Assembly (NCBI RefSeq): GCF_945956965.1 | Contig: NZ_CAMFJS010000002.1 | Coordinates: 124,001 to 188,000 of the forward strand | DNA length: 64,000 nt | Reading direction: 5' to 3' | From: an uncultured Roseateles sp. | GTDB lineage: Bacteria > Pseudomonadota > Gammaproteobacteria > Burkholderiales > Burkholderiaceae_C | In this document: one piece after another, positions 43,814 through 52,165 of the stretch | Position numbering within the stretch: position 1 is the stretch's first letter | Layout of the letters: each line of letters begins with the position of its first letter | Notes under the pieces: model-generated | The model's database searches: none | The model's input: the letters and a program-made list of their open reading frames with translations, nothing else | Told to the model about the DNA's origin: nothing | Program-made: the position numbers and the translations under genes

Positions 43814-45022
43814 CTACTTGGCCACCGCGCCGCGCATTGAGCGCGCCACAAAGATCAGGCTGGCGACCGTCAGCAACAATCCCACCAGCACCCCGGGCAG
43901 CACCTGGGCGGCGCACAGTGCCTCGCCCTTGAGCACCAGCATCATCAAGGTGTTCTGCGCTAGGCCCGGCACCCACAGATACCAGGGCGCGTCGCCGCCC
44001 GGGTTGAGCAGGCTGACCATGGGCGCCAGTGCCACCAAGGTGATCACCAGGGTGCTGCTGGCCTGTGCCTCTTTGAAGCTCTTGGTGCGAATCGCCATCG
44101 CCATCAGCAAGGCGCCGATGCCTGCGGCCAGCGGCAGCTGCAGCAAGAAAAAGACCAGCACCTCGTGGCTGCCGAACTGGAACATGGCTTGCAGACTGTC
44201 ATTGCCCAGCAGCCATTGCGCCGGCAAAAAGCTGAGGTTGGCCAGCATGGCCACCGCCAGCCCCAGGCAGGCCACTGCGCCCCATTTGCCCAGCACCAGG
44301 GCGAACTGTTGCACCGGGTTCATCAACAGCGGCTCCAGCGAGCCGCGCTCGCGCTCACCCGCGGTGCTGTCGAGGGCCGACGTTAGCGCGCCGTACAAGA
44401 CCGCCATGATGATGAACATCGGGATCATGCCGGTGATGCGGGCGGCGCGCGCCTGGGTGCTGGCCAGGTCACGTTCTTCTACCAGCAGCGGCTGCAGCAG
44501 CTCGGTGGAGACGCCGCGCAGCGCCAAGTTGAGCGAAGCGCGCTCGCGGTTGAAGCCGCTGAGCAGGCGTTGGATCGGCGCCATGCCCGCGCCGGCGCGC
44601 TGGTTGGCGCTGTCGCTCACCAGTTCCACCGTGGGCTGCTCGCCGTGCAGCAAGTCTTGCTCAAAGTCCTTGCCGATCACCAGCACCGGCTCCAGCAAGG
44701 TGTTGGCGCGCAGGCCGGCCTCGTAGTCCTTGGGCGCTTCCTTAATGGTGTAGGTCTGGCGTTCGATGTAGTTGCGCAGGGTAGGGGCGTGTTCCATGCC
44801 GGCCACCAGAATCTCGCGCTTATCGGCGCGGGTTTCCAGCGAGGAGATCAGGCCCGAAATTGCTAGCAGCATCAGAGGCCCCATCAGCACGGCGGGCACC
44901 ATCAGGCGCAGCAGGGTGCGGCGGTCGCGCAAGGCATCGATCACCTCTTTGAAGAAGACGACGCGGAAGTTGCGCCAGAGGCCGCTGGCCGGCTTGTTGT
45001 TGTTCTTGTCCTCGGTCCTCAT
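43814..45022 (-). CDS. ABC-2 type permease (NatB-like)
   Basis: 402 residues. TM1 is near 40-60, then a ~150-residue extracytoplasmic domain, then five helices from ~200 to 395, the topology of NatB/YhaP-type ABC-2 permeases. The segment ALTSALDSTAGERERGSLEPLLMNPV is the conserved cytoplasmic coupling region of this family. The start overlaps the ATPase stop by ATGA. With the ATPase it forms an exporter; sodium or a drug is a possible substrate from NatAB-family knowledge, but the substrate cannot be told here. Confidence 0.9.
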   Translation of the reverse strand: MRTEDKNNNKPASGLWRNFRVVFFKEVIDALRDRRTLLRLMVPAVLMGPLMLLAISGLISSLETRADKREILVAGMEHAPTLRNYIERQTYTIKEAPKDYEAGLRANTLLEPVLVIGKDFEQDLLHGEQPTVELVSDSANQRAGAGMAPIQRLLSGFNRERASLNLALRGVSTELLQPLLVEERDLASTQARAARITGMIPMFIIMAVLYGALTSALDSTAGERERGSLEPLLMNPVQQFALVLGKWGAVACLGLAVAMLANLSFLPAQWLLGNDSLQAMFQFGSHEVLVFFLLQLPLAAGIGALLMAMAIRTKSFKEAQASSTLVITLVALAPMVSLLNPGGDAPWYLWVPGLAQNTLMMLVLKGEALCAAQVLPGVLVGLLLTVASLIFVARSMRGAVAK

Positions 45023-45843
45023 GCGGCCACCTCTTCAGAATTGCCAGAAAATGCCAGTTTCACGAACGCGTCTTCGAAGCGGCGCTCACCCGCCAAGTCC
45101 AGCAGCTCGGGCACCGAACCTTCGGCCACGCTGCGGCCTTTGGCCACCACCACCACGTGCTCGCACAGCTGCTCCACCTCTTGCATGATGTGGGTCGAAA
45201 AAATGATGGTCTTGTTGCCGCCCGCAGCGGAGCGCAGATGCCGCAGCGCCTCGCGCAGCGAGCGGGTGGCCAGCACATCGAGGCCGTTGGTGGGCTCGTC
45301 CAGCACGATGTTGGCGGGGTCATGCACCAGGGCACGGGCCAGCGCCGTCTTCATGCGTTCGCCCTGGCTGAAGCCTTCGGCGCGGCGGTCCAGGATGTGG
45401 TTCATGTCGAGCAAACGCGCCAATTCGACGGCACGCGCATTGGCCGCGTCTTGCTCCATGCCTTGCAGGCGGCCGAAGTAGATGATGTTTTCACGCGCCG
45501 TCAGGCGCGGGTAGAGGCCGTGGGCGTCGCCCAGAATGCCCATGCGGGCCAGCGCTTCGCGCGGCTGGCTGGCCACGGCAATGCCGTCCACCGTGATGCG
45601 GCCGCTATCGGGTTGGAACAAGCCGCCGAGCATGCGCAAGGTGGTGGTCTTGCCGGCGCCGTTGGCCCCCAGCAAGCCGGTGATGCGGCCGCTGGGCGCG
45701 ATCACCGTCACATTGCTGACCGCATGCACGATCTGCTTGGGCACGCGCTTCAGCCCCAAGCCCGCGAGCAGGCCTGGCTTGCCGCCGCTAGCCGAGCCAC
45801 CCGGGGCGACGAACTGTTTGCTGACGTTTTCGATCTCGATCAT
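45019..45843 (-). CDS. ABC transporter ATP-binding protein (NatA-like)
   Basis: 274 residues from ATG 45843. Walker A is GANGAGKTT, the signature FSQGERMKTALARAL (a SQGE variant of LSGGQ), Walker B NIVLDEPTNGLD, and the H-loop FSTHIMQEV, all intact. The frame extends upstream to 45999 within the peptidase gene, but ATG 45843 begins the normal fold (MIEIENVSKQF). ATGA overlaps at both ends couple it to the peptidase upstream and the permease downstream. Confidence 0.92.
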   Translation of the reverse strand: MIEIENVSKQFVAPGGSASGGKPGLLAGLGLKRVPKQIVHAVSNVTVIAPSGRITGLLGANGAGKTTTLRMLGGLFQPDSGRITVDGIAVASQPREALARMGILGDAHGLYPRLTARENIIYFGRLQGMEQDAANARAVELARLLDMNHILDRRAEGFSQGERMKTALARALVHDPANIVLDEPTNGLDVLATRSLREALRHLRSAAGGNKTIIFSTHIMQEVEQLCEHVVVVAKGRSVAEGSVPELLDLAGERRFEDAFVKLAFSGNSEEVAA

Positions 45844-47378
45844 GAGGCTTCCTTGGCGGTGGCGGCTGCCTGTTGTTGCTGCTGAACAGGCAGGAAGGCA
45901 GGTGGGCGGGGAATCTTGATGGCGCAGCTGGCGTCCTGGGGCAGGGCGGCGCTGTCGGTTTTGGCGTCGATGAAGCGGAACAGCAGCTCGCGCATGCAAC
46001 CCAGGCCCATCACGCCGTGGCCGGCTTCGGGCACGACGATGTGCTGAGCCTTGGCCCCCAGGGCCTTGGCCGCGCGTTCACCGTGGCGGGGCGGAGTCGC
46101 AGGGTCGGCGCCACCGCTGAGCAGCAAGACCGGCGACTGCGCCGGCGGCATGCTGTAGAAGCCCGGCGGCACGGCTGCGCGAGGCCAGTTCTTGCACACC
46201 TGGGTGTAGAGCTGGGCGTCGTTCAGGCCGAAATCGGCGCCGGGCTTGTCACTCGCTTGGGCCAAGCGCGGCACATCTTCGGCGCACACGACCGAGAAGT
46301 GCATGCCCTCGGCCAGCTTCGTGGCCTTGGCCGAACCCAGGCTGCCGCTCAAACCCAGCAGGCCTTCAAATTGGCCCAGATGCGCGGCGTGAATGGCCGC
46401 AGGCAGGGCGGCTGCCAAGGCCGGTAAGTAAAGCGGGGTGCGCACCGCTTGCAGCAGCTGCGCACGTTCCAGCGTGAAGCGCTCGGCCTGGCCGGTCAGC
46501 GGATGCTTGACGCTGATGCTGCGCGGCAGGCTTTGCAGCAGGCCTTGCCATTCCTGGCGCAACTGGGGGAATTGTTGTGCGCAGCTTTTGTCTTTGGCGC
46601 AGAAGTCCAGCATGGCGTCGAGTGCCGCCTGGCCGTCAACAGAGAAGCTGGCCGGCAAGACCATGTCCGGTGGGGCCACGCCGTCCAGCACCGTGCGCCG
46701 CACCTGGGCCGGGAACTGGCGCTGGTATTCCAGGGCGGCACGGGTGCCGTAGGAGCCACCGATCAGGTTCCACTGCGGTGCGCCCAGGGCCTGGCGCACG
46801 GCCTCGAAGTCTTGCACCGCGATGCTGCTGCTGTACTGGGTCAAATCACCGTGCGGCAGCTGGCTCAACTCAAGCCGGCATTGCTCCAGGCGCTTGAGCA
46901 TGGCGGCTCGGTCCAGCGCTTCGCTCAGCGGCAGCTTGCTGGCATCGGCGCATTGCAGCGGGGCCGACTTGCCGGTGCCGCGTTGGTCGATGAAGACCAG
47001 ATCGCGGCGATTGTTCATGCGTGCCAGGCGAGGCAGCACCATGGGCGCCACGCTGATAGCGCTTTGGCCGGGGCCGCCGGCCAGCATCAGCACCGGGTCG
47101 GGCTGCTTGTTGCGCGCCATGGCCGGCACCACCAGGAAGTGGATGTCGATCTGCGTGCCCTGCGGCTTGCTGGGATCCAGCGGGCGCTTGATGCTGCCGC
47201 ATTGCAATTCGTTGGGCACGCCCTCCACGCGGCAGGCTTGGGTCGTCGTGCGTTCGGCGGTGGCGGCGGGGCTGGCCGTGGCCGCCTGCGCGGCGGCTGC
47301 TGCCATCGTCAGGCTCAGCAGGCCGCTCGTCCAGTGCTGCCGGCCGCGTTGGCGGGCTAGTCTTCTCATGCCATTCAT
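45840..47378 (-). CDS. Exported alpha/beta hydrolase, S33 (tripeptidyl/proline aminopeptidase-like) family
   Basis: 512 residues from ATG 47378, chosen because GGAG lies 9 bases upstream; an in-frame GTG 15 bases earlier is part of that Shine-Dalgarno. A signal peptide covers ~1-33 (TSGLLSLTMAAAAAQAATA). The hydrolase has an oxyanion HGGP-like AGGPGQS, nucleophile in GGSYGTR, acid Asp in SGGADPATP and His in PEAGHGVMG, the last two in a TAP-like C-terminal domain. Four or more Cys suggest disulfides in the periplasm. The family releases N-terminal residues from peptides. Its translational coupling to a NatAB-like exporter is unusual and suggests a shared substrate or stress. Confidence 0.88.
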   Translation of the reverse strand: MNGMRRLARQRGRQHWTSGLLSLTMAAAAAQAATASPAATAERTTTQACRVEGVPNELQCGSIKRPLDPSKPQGTQIDIHFLVVPAMARNKQPDPVLMLAGGPGQSAISVAPMVLPRLARMNNRRDLVFIDQRGTGKSAPLQCADASKLPLSEALDRAAMLKRLEQCRLELSQLPHGDLTQYSSSIAVQDFEAVRQALGAPQWNLIGGSYGTRAALEYQRQFPAQVRRTVLDGVAPPDMVLPASFSVDGQAALDAMLDFCAKDKSCAQQFPQLRQEWQGLLQSLPRSISVKHPLTGQAERFTLERAQLLQAVRTPLYLPALAAALPAAIHAAHLGQFEGLLGLSGSLGSAKATKLAEGMHFSVVCAEDVPRLAQASDKPGADFGLNDAQLYTQVCKNWPRAAVPPGFYSMPPAQSPVLLLSGGADPATPPRHGERAAKALGAKAQHIVVPEAGHGVMGLGCMRELLFRFIDAKTDSAALPQDASCAIKIPRPPAFLPVQQQQQAAATAKEAS

Positions 47379-47610
47379 CTGCTTTTTCTCCACTCCAGCT
47401 TGGGATGGGGCGGATTATGGGCACGCGGGACGGGCCCACAAGGCACAGACGTTCAATGGGCGATTGCGCGGATGAATGGCCCTAGGCCCGGATGAATGGG
47501 CCGGCGCCTACCGTTCGCGCTGGCCAAGCGGCAGTCTGTCGCATGGGCTGGCCGGCGGCGGCTGAAAGCCTTAGGCTAGCGCCATCAACATCAATCGGAG
47601 GGTTATTTCC

Positions 47611-47952
47611 ATGTCCATCAGCGACGAGCTGGCCAAATTGGCCGAACTGCATGAACGCGGCACTTTGTCAGCCGAGGAATACGCGCGGGCCAAAGAACGG
47701 GTGCTGGGTGGTGGCGCGGCCGGCGCTTCCGCAGCTGCGGGCTCTTTTGCGGGCAATGCCATTCCTGCCATCAATGAATTCAAACGCAGCCGCGATGACC
47801 GCTGGCTGGGCGGTGTGTGCGGTGGCTTGGCGCAACTCACGGCCACGCCGACCTGGCTGTGGCGGCTGATGTTCAGCTTGTTGACCATTTGCGCCGGCAG
47901 CGGCTTGCTGGTCTATCTGCTCCTGTGGATCTTTGTCCCGGAAGAATCTTAA
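47611..47952 (+). CDS. SHOCT-PspC domain membrane protein
   Basis: 113 residues. A short SHOCT-like helical pair (MSISDELAKLAELHERGTLS...EEYARAKERVL) and a Gly/Ala linker are followed by a PspC domain (RSRDDRWLGGVCGGLAQ, then a TM helix LMFSLLTICAGSGLLVYLLLWIFV). GGAGGG lies 9 bases before the ATG. PspC domains act in envelope stress responses; the SHOCT motif usually mediates oligomerisation. Divergent from the peptidase operon; the 232-base gap shows only a repeated GGATGAATGG. Confidence 0.88.
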   Translation: MSISDELAKLAELHERGTLSAEEYARAKERVLGGGAAGASAAAGSFAGNAIPAINEFKRSRDDRWLGGVCGGLAQLTATPTWLWRLMFSLLTICAGSGLLVYLLLWIFVPEES

Positions 47953-47955
47953 GTA

Positions 47956-48153
47956 TTGCGTGACAGACCGCCCGAACGGAGCGAAGCGACGTGAGTAGCT
48001 CTGAGGCCGCACAGCCAAGCCGGAAGGCTTGGCTCGGCTGCCGAAGGACTTGCCGCGATACCAGCGGCAAGGCTGTCACCAACTGATTGAGCGGGTTGTT
48101 GCGTGGCAGACCGCCCGAACGGCGCGAAGCGACCTGAGTCGCTTTGAAGCCGC
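47956..48153. repeat. Pair of 55-bp direct repeats flanking two hairpins
   Basis: 47956-48010 and 48099-48153 differ at 6 of 55 positions and share AGACCGCCCGAACGG and GCGAAGCGAC. Between them are a 9-bp perfect stem AGCCAAGCC/GGCTTGGCT with a GGAA tetraloop (48013-48034) and an 8-bp stem CTTGCCGC/GCGGCAAG (48049-48071). It fills the gap between the convergent PspC and MaoC genes. It resembles a REP/BIME-like dispersed element; the hairpins may also end transcription. Confidence 0.7.
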
Positions 48154-48609
48154 TCAGGCCGCGCCGGCGCGGCGCCCAAACATCCCCCAGCCTTCCATGC
48201 TCAGTACCTGCTCCTCGTGCTGATTGAACACAGCCCAGAGGCTGCGCACCAGGCCGATTTGCGGGCGGCTATTGCTGGGGCGGGCTTCTTGCACGGTCAT
48301 GCGCACATGCAAGGTGTCGCCGGGGCGCACCGGCTTTAACCAGCGCAGATTGTCGATGCCGGGTGAGCCTTGCGAGGTGGAGTCCAGCAGGTAGGCGTCA
48401 CACATCATGCGCATCACCATCGCGCAGGTGTGCCAGCCGCTGACCGACAAGCCCCCCAGCACCGAGGCCTCGGCCGCGGCTTCGTCCAGATGCAGAGGCT
48501 GTGGGTCGTAGGCGGCGGCGAAGCGCAGGCCCTCCTCGCGGTCGACGAGGCGGCCACCGAACTCAAAAACGCGTCCGGGCGTGAAGTCTTCAAAGGCGTA
48601 TGTCGGCAT
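48154..48609 (-). CDS. MaoC-family (R)-specific enoyl-CoA hydratase-like protein
   Basis: 151 residues, a single hotdog fold. The hydratase motif is YDPQPLHLDEAAA (Asp and His of the active site) after FAAA, with GLSVSGWHTCAMVMRMM forming the central helix and RPGDTLHVRMTV the strand after it. The family hydrates trans-2-enoyl-CoA or related thioesters in fatty acid or PHA metabolism; the actual substrate is unknown. The second 55-bp repeat abuts its stop codon. Confidence 0.88.
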   Translation of the reverse strand: MPTYAFEDFTPGRVFEFGGRLVDREEGLRFAAAYDPQPLHLDEAAAEASVLGGLSVSGWHTCAMVMRMMCDAYLLDSTSQGSPGIDNLRWLKPVRPGDTLHVRMTVQEARPSNSRPQIGLVRSLWAVFNQHEEQVLSMEGWGMFGRRAGAA

Positions 48610-48707
48610 GGCCCGAATATAGCCGTAACGTGAAAGGGCTTCGCTTCGGCAGGGGTGCGCATTTGGGCGTATCGTCGGCGCTCCTTTGATCCCCAGGAAT
48701 GGAATCT

Positions 48708-49316
48708 ATGAAGCTCTATTACAGCCCCGGCGCCTGCTCCCTGTCTCCCCACATCGCCTTGCGTGAAGCGGGTCTGCCCTTTGAATTGGTGCTGGCCAGC
48801 ACCAAGACCAAGAAGCTGGCCGATGGCAGCGATTTCTACGCCATCAACTCCAAGGGCTCGGTGCCCGTGCTGGAACTGGACAATGGCGAGCGCCTGACCG
48901 AAGGCCCGGCCATCGTGCAATACATCGCCGATCAAGCCCCCGCCGCCAAGCTGGCGCCGGCCAATGGCAGCTGGCAGCGTTATCGCCTGCAGGAGTGGCT
49001 CAACTTCATCACTTCTGAGCTGCACAAGGGCTTTTCGCCCCTGTTCAACCCGGCCACCGGTGAAGAGCACAAAGCCCTGGCACGCACGCAGCTGGCCAGC
49101 AAACTGGCTTGGGTGAACGCGCAGCTGGAAGGCAAGCAGTACCTGATGGGCGATGAGTTCAGCGTGGCTGACGCCTATCTGTTCGTGGTCACGAACTGGG
49201 GTCAGTACGTGGGCGTGGAAGTCGCGGGCCTGCCGAATCTGGTGGCCCTGCGTGGCCGCGTGGCCGCTCGCCCCGCCGTGGTCGAGGCGATGAAGGCCGA
49301 AGGCCTGATCAAGTAA
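48708..49316 (+). CDS. gstA: Glutathione S-transferase, beta class
   Basis: 202 residues from ATG 48708 (AGGA upstream; another ATG is 9 bases earlier). The N-terminal thioredoxin-like domain has the beta-class Cys10 (YYSPGACSLSPHIALREAGL), the cis-Pro in GSVPVLEL, and the glutathione Ser contact in LTEGPAIVQYIAD. The helical C-terminal domain ends ARPAVVEAMKAEGLIK. It closely follows E. coli GstA in length and motifs. It conjugates or reduces with glutathione in the cytoplasm, in detoxification and redox defence. Confidence 0.93.
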   Translation: MKLYYSPGACSLSPHIALREAGLPFELVLASTKTKKLADGSDFYAINSKGSVPVLELDNGERLTEGPAIVQYIADQAPAAKLAPANGSWQRYRLQEWLNFITSELHKGFSPLFNPATGEEHKALARTQLASKLAWVNAQLEGKQYLMGDEFSVADAYLFVVTNWGQYVGVEVAGLPNLVALRGRVAARPAVVEAMKAEGLIK

Positions 49317-49329
49317 ACAAAGGCTGGCG

Positions 49330-49360
49330 AATCAGGCGGGCCTCATCAGCCCGCCTGATT
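49330..49360. terminator. Bidirectional terminator between gstA and the thioredoxin-like gene
   Basis: A perfect 12-bp stem, AATCAGGCGGGC/GCCCGCCTGATT, with a 7-base loop, lies between two convergent genes, 13 bases after the gstA stop. Confidence 0.85.
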
Positions 49361-49371
49361 GCCTTTGGGCT

Positions 49372-50955
49372 TCAGCCCTTCTTGGCCGTCAGCAGCGCTT
49401 CGCAGGTGGCGCGTTGCTTGTCGGCGGCGTCCACCTTGGGGCAGATGCCATCGAGCTGGCTGCGCAGGCGCTTGAGCGAGGGCTCGTACTGGCCCTTGGC
49501 ATTCCACTGCGTCAGGCTGGTGCCCACTTTTTGCAGGGAACGCGCGCTGCGCTCATAGAACGCGCCCTTGTCCTGGGCGGCTTCGCTGAACAACTGGGCC
49601 GCGGTCTTCTCGATGCGGGCGCTGTCTTGCGGGCTCAGCTCGATCAGGGTGCTGACGTAGTTGGCGCCCCACTGCAAGCGCGTGGCCGGGCCTTCGCTCT
49701 TGTTGAAGGCTTCTTCAGACCAGCGCAGCGCCTCGTCCTTCTTGCCCAGCTTCTTGGCATTGCTGGCCAGGCCGCTCATCAGGTAGTAGGGCGAATGGCT
49801 CTTGGCCAGGCCGGCCTTGAGCAAGGCGTCGCTGTCCTGCCACTGGCCGGCTTGGCCCAGCAGATGCGCGGCCGAGCTGATGACGGCTTGGCGCTCGTAG
49901 CCGTCGCTGATCTCGCGGTCGGCGCGGGCGGTTTGTTCCTTCACATCTTTCACCAGGCCGGCGTTCAGCTTGGGATAGAGCTCGGTCTTGGGCAGGTCCA
50001 GGCGAGCCAGGTCGACGCGGGCTTGCAGGGCTTGCAGGCGGTCGGCGCGTGACAAGCTGGTGTCGGCTTCGAAGCGCTTCAGGCTGCTGTCAAACTGGCC
50101 CAACAGCGTGGCTCGATCCGCGCCGGCTTGCGGGCTCAGCGACTTGACGATATCGGCCGCGCCATTGCTCAGCACATCGGCCAGGGCACGCGATTCGGCG
50201 GGGCTGGCCAAGACCTTGGCCAGGCGGGCGCGTTGCGCTGCATGGTCCTTGATCTCCGTCTTGCCATCATCGTTGGCGGAGAGTGACTTGAGCCACAAGC
50301 GGGTGGCGGTTTCCGGGTCCACCGCCTGGGCTTGGGTGGCCAGCTGGGCCAGCAGCGGCGTCACTTCGGCGGCGGGCAAGAGCTGACCCTGGTCGGTTTC
50401 CCAGGAGTAAAAGCCCAGCAAGCGCCACTCGTTGACGCTGAGCTTTTTGCCGGCGCGGGCATCGGCCAGCACCGTCTTCACCGGCCGGCCACCGGCCAGG
50501 CCCAGCTGCATCACCTTGAGCACCTGCGGGGCGTCGATTTCGCCGGGCAGGCGGGTCAGCTCTTGGCCGTCGGCGCTGAACAGAATCATCGTCGGGTAGC
50601 CGCGCACCTTGAAGCGGGTGCCGAGCTTTTGCGCGCCGGGCGAGTCACCATCGATGTGCACGGCCACGAAGGCGCGGCTTTGCTCGATGAAGTCCTGGCG
50701 GTTGAACAGCGTGGCCTTGAGCTGATTGCAAGGCGGGCACCACTTGGCACCCCAGTACAGCAGCAGCGGTTTGTTGTCGCTGCGGGCTTGGGCAAAAGCG
50801 CGCTCGATGTCGGCATCTGCGCCGGCTTCGGCCCAGGCCACGCCGGGCGCTTGCGTCAGGGTGGCATGCGCGGGCAGGGCGGCGGCGCCAAACAGCGCAG
50901 CCAAGGCCAGCAAGCTGGCGCGCGAGAGGGAGGACAAGGGCTTGTTGAGCGTCAT
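49372..50955 (-). CDS. Exported thioredoxin-fold protein with long helical C-terminal region
   Basis: 527 residues from ATG 50955 (GAAG 4 bases upstream; a TTG three codons earlier is less likely). A signal peptide of ~31 residues ends PAHA. The thioredoxin domain has WCPPC (Cys73 and Cys76), YPTMILFS with the cis-Pro, and DGDSPGAQKLGTRFKV. Residues ~180-527 are alpha-helical, TPR-like without clear repeats, and hold a second Cys pair near the end. It is likely a periplasmic disulfide reductase or isomerase acting on envelope proteins. The C-terminal part is not a domain I can name. Confidence 0.88.
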   Translation of the reverse strand: MTLNKPLSSLSRASLLALAALFGAAALPAHATLTQAPGVAWAEAGADADIERAFAQARSDNKPLLLYWGAKWCPPCNQLKATLFNRQDFIEQSRAFVAVHIDGDSPGAQKLGTRFKVRGYPTMILFSADGQELTRLPGEIDAPQVLKVMQLGLAGGRPVKTVLADARAGKKLSVNEWRLLGFYSWETDQGQLLPAAEVTPLLAQLATQAQAVDPETATRLWLKSLSANDDGKTEIKDHAAQRARLAKVLASPAESRALADVLSNGAADIVKSLSPQAGADRATLLGQFDSSLKRFEADTSLSRADRLQALQARVDLARLDLPKTELYPKLNAGLVKDVKEQTARADREISDGYERQAVISSAAHLLGQAGQWQDSDALLKAGLAKSHSPYYLMSGLASNAKKLGKKDEALRWSEEAFNKSEGPATRLQWGANYVSTLIELSPQDSARIEKTAAQLFSEAAQDKGAFYERSARSLQKVGTSLTQWNAKGQYEPSLKRLRSQLDGICPKVDAADKQRATCEALLTAKKG

Positions 50956-51116
50956 GGTCTTCAATGAAGTGGCGTTGCAGGAGGTACCGGCGGCAAGGGT
51001 CGCCAGATTGTGCCTGGCGCCAAATCCGCCATTGTGGGGCCAAGCCGGGGCCTCGCCTTAGGCGCAAAGTGCATATGCTTTTGCGCAAGCGCTGAAGAGC
51101 GCCCGCGGCGGCGGGT

Positions 51117-52067
51117 TCAATCGATGGGCGGCTGGCTGTCGATCTGGGCGTTTGCCTTGTTGCGGCTAGTGCTGCTGCTGAACTGCGCCAGTGCCACGCC
51201 GCCCAAGGTGATGGCGGCTCCCAGCAGCTTGGGCCAGGTGAAAGATTCGCCGCCGGCCAGCCAGGCCGCCAGGCCCGCAAAAGGCGGCATCAGATAGATC
51301 AGCGGTGCGCTGCGCGCCACGCCGCGCTGGGCATTGACCCAGCCCCAGGCCAGCCAGCTCAGAAAACCAATGCCCACCACCGCCCAGGCCGCGCCCAGCC
51401 AAAGCCAGGCCGGCACCTCGGCCCAGGCGGTTTGCCTGGCGCCCGGCCAGCTGTAGATCAGCAGCGGCAGGGCGGCGGCCAGGCTGGCATAAGCCATCAC
51501 CGGCACGGCGCCGTGCCGCTGGATCAGCGGTTTGGCGGCTACCGTGTAGTAGGAGAACATGGCCGCCGCCAGCAGCAAGATCAGGTCGCCGCCACTGGCG
51601 CGCCAGTTGGCGGCCAGCAGCTTGTCCGACATGAAGAGCAGCGCGCCGCAGGCCGCCACCGCAATGCCCAGCACCTGGGCGCGCTGCAGACGCTCCAGCC
51701 CGAAGGCGCGCAGGATCAGCAGGGTGAACACCGGCCCGCAGGCCAACATCACCGAGCTGGAAAACGGCGTTGACCAGTCAATGCCGTAGCTGGACAGCGC
51801 CATGTGCAGGCCCTGGCCCAGCAGGCCCAAGCGGGCCAGCGCCCAGGCGTCAGCGGTGGATACGCGCGGCCAATGCCTGCCGTAGCGCTGCAGCATCAGG
51901 CCGGTCACCAGCAGCGGCATCAGGGCAAAGCGCAGGAACAAAAAGCCTTGCGGCCCAAGCGCGGTGAGCAGCGCTTTTTGCAGCGGGAAGTTCAGGCCCC
52001 AGGCCAGCACGACCAGCAGGCCGACCAGCAAGGCATGGCGGGATTCTTTGGCTTGTTTGACAGTCAC
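51117..52067 (-). CDS. EamA-family (DMT superfamily) transporter
   Basis: 316 residues from GTG 52067, which has GAGGGG 7 bases upstream. The frame is open to 52115 (ATG 52106 would add RPEGPEGPE, encoded by 9-bp repeats). Ten membrane helices lie in two EamA repeats (LLVGLLVVLAWGLNFPLQ at the start of the first; ILLLAAAMFSYYTVAAKPL at the second). It keeps the family's GxNFxxxK-like motif, as in YedA/RhtA-type exporters. The substrate is unknown. It is preceded by the terminator of the lipoprotein gene, so it has its own promoter or depends on readthrough. Confidence 0.87.
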   Translation of the reverse strand: MTVKQAKESRHALLVGLLVVLAWGLNFPLQKALLTALGPQGFLFLRFALMPLLVTGLMLQRYGRHWPRVSTADAWALARLGLLGQGLHMALSSYGIDWSTPFSSSVMLACGPVFTLLILRAFGLERLQRAQVLGIAVAACGALLFMSDKLLAANWRASGGDLILLLAAAMFSYYTVAAKPLIQRHGAVPVMAYASLAAALPLLIYSWPGARQTAWAEVPAWLWLGAAWAVVGIGFLSWLAWGWVNAQRGVARSAPLIYLMPPFAGLAAWLAGGESFTWPKLLGAAITLGGVALAQFSSSTSRNKANAQIDSQPPID

Positions 52068-52116
52068 TTCTGGCCCCTCTGGCCCCTCTGGCCTCTCTGG
52101 TCGCATGGCGCGCACA

Positions 52117-52143
52117 CAAAAAAGGCCACCCGGAGGTGGCCTT
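52117..52143 (-). terminator. Rho-independent terminator of the DUF4397 lipoprotein gene
   Basis: A perfect 9-bp stem, AAGGCCACC/GGTGGCCTT, with a 4-base loop; on the minus strand the stem runs into T6. It starts 23 bases after the stop codon. Confidence 0.9.
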
Positions 52144-52165
52144 GCTGGCTTCAGAGAAGCAAGAC

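Noticed and set aside
45841-45999. N-terminal extension of the NatA-like ATPase
   Set aside because: It runs inside the peptidase gene in another frame, is Arg/Pro/His-rich, and the ATPase fold begins at the ATG overlapping the peptidase stop.
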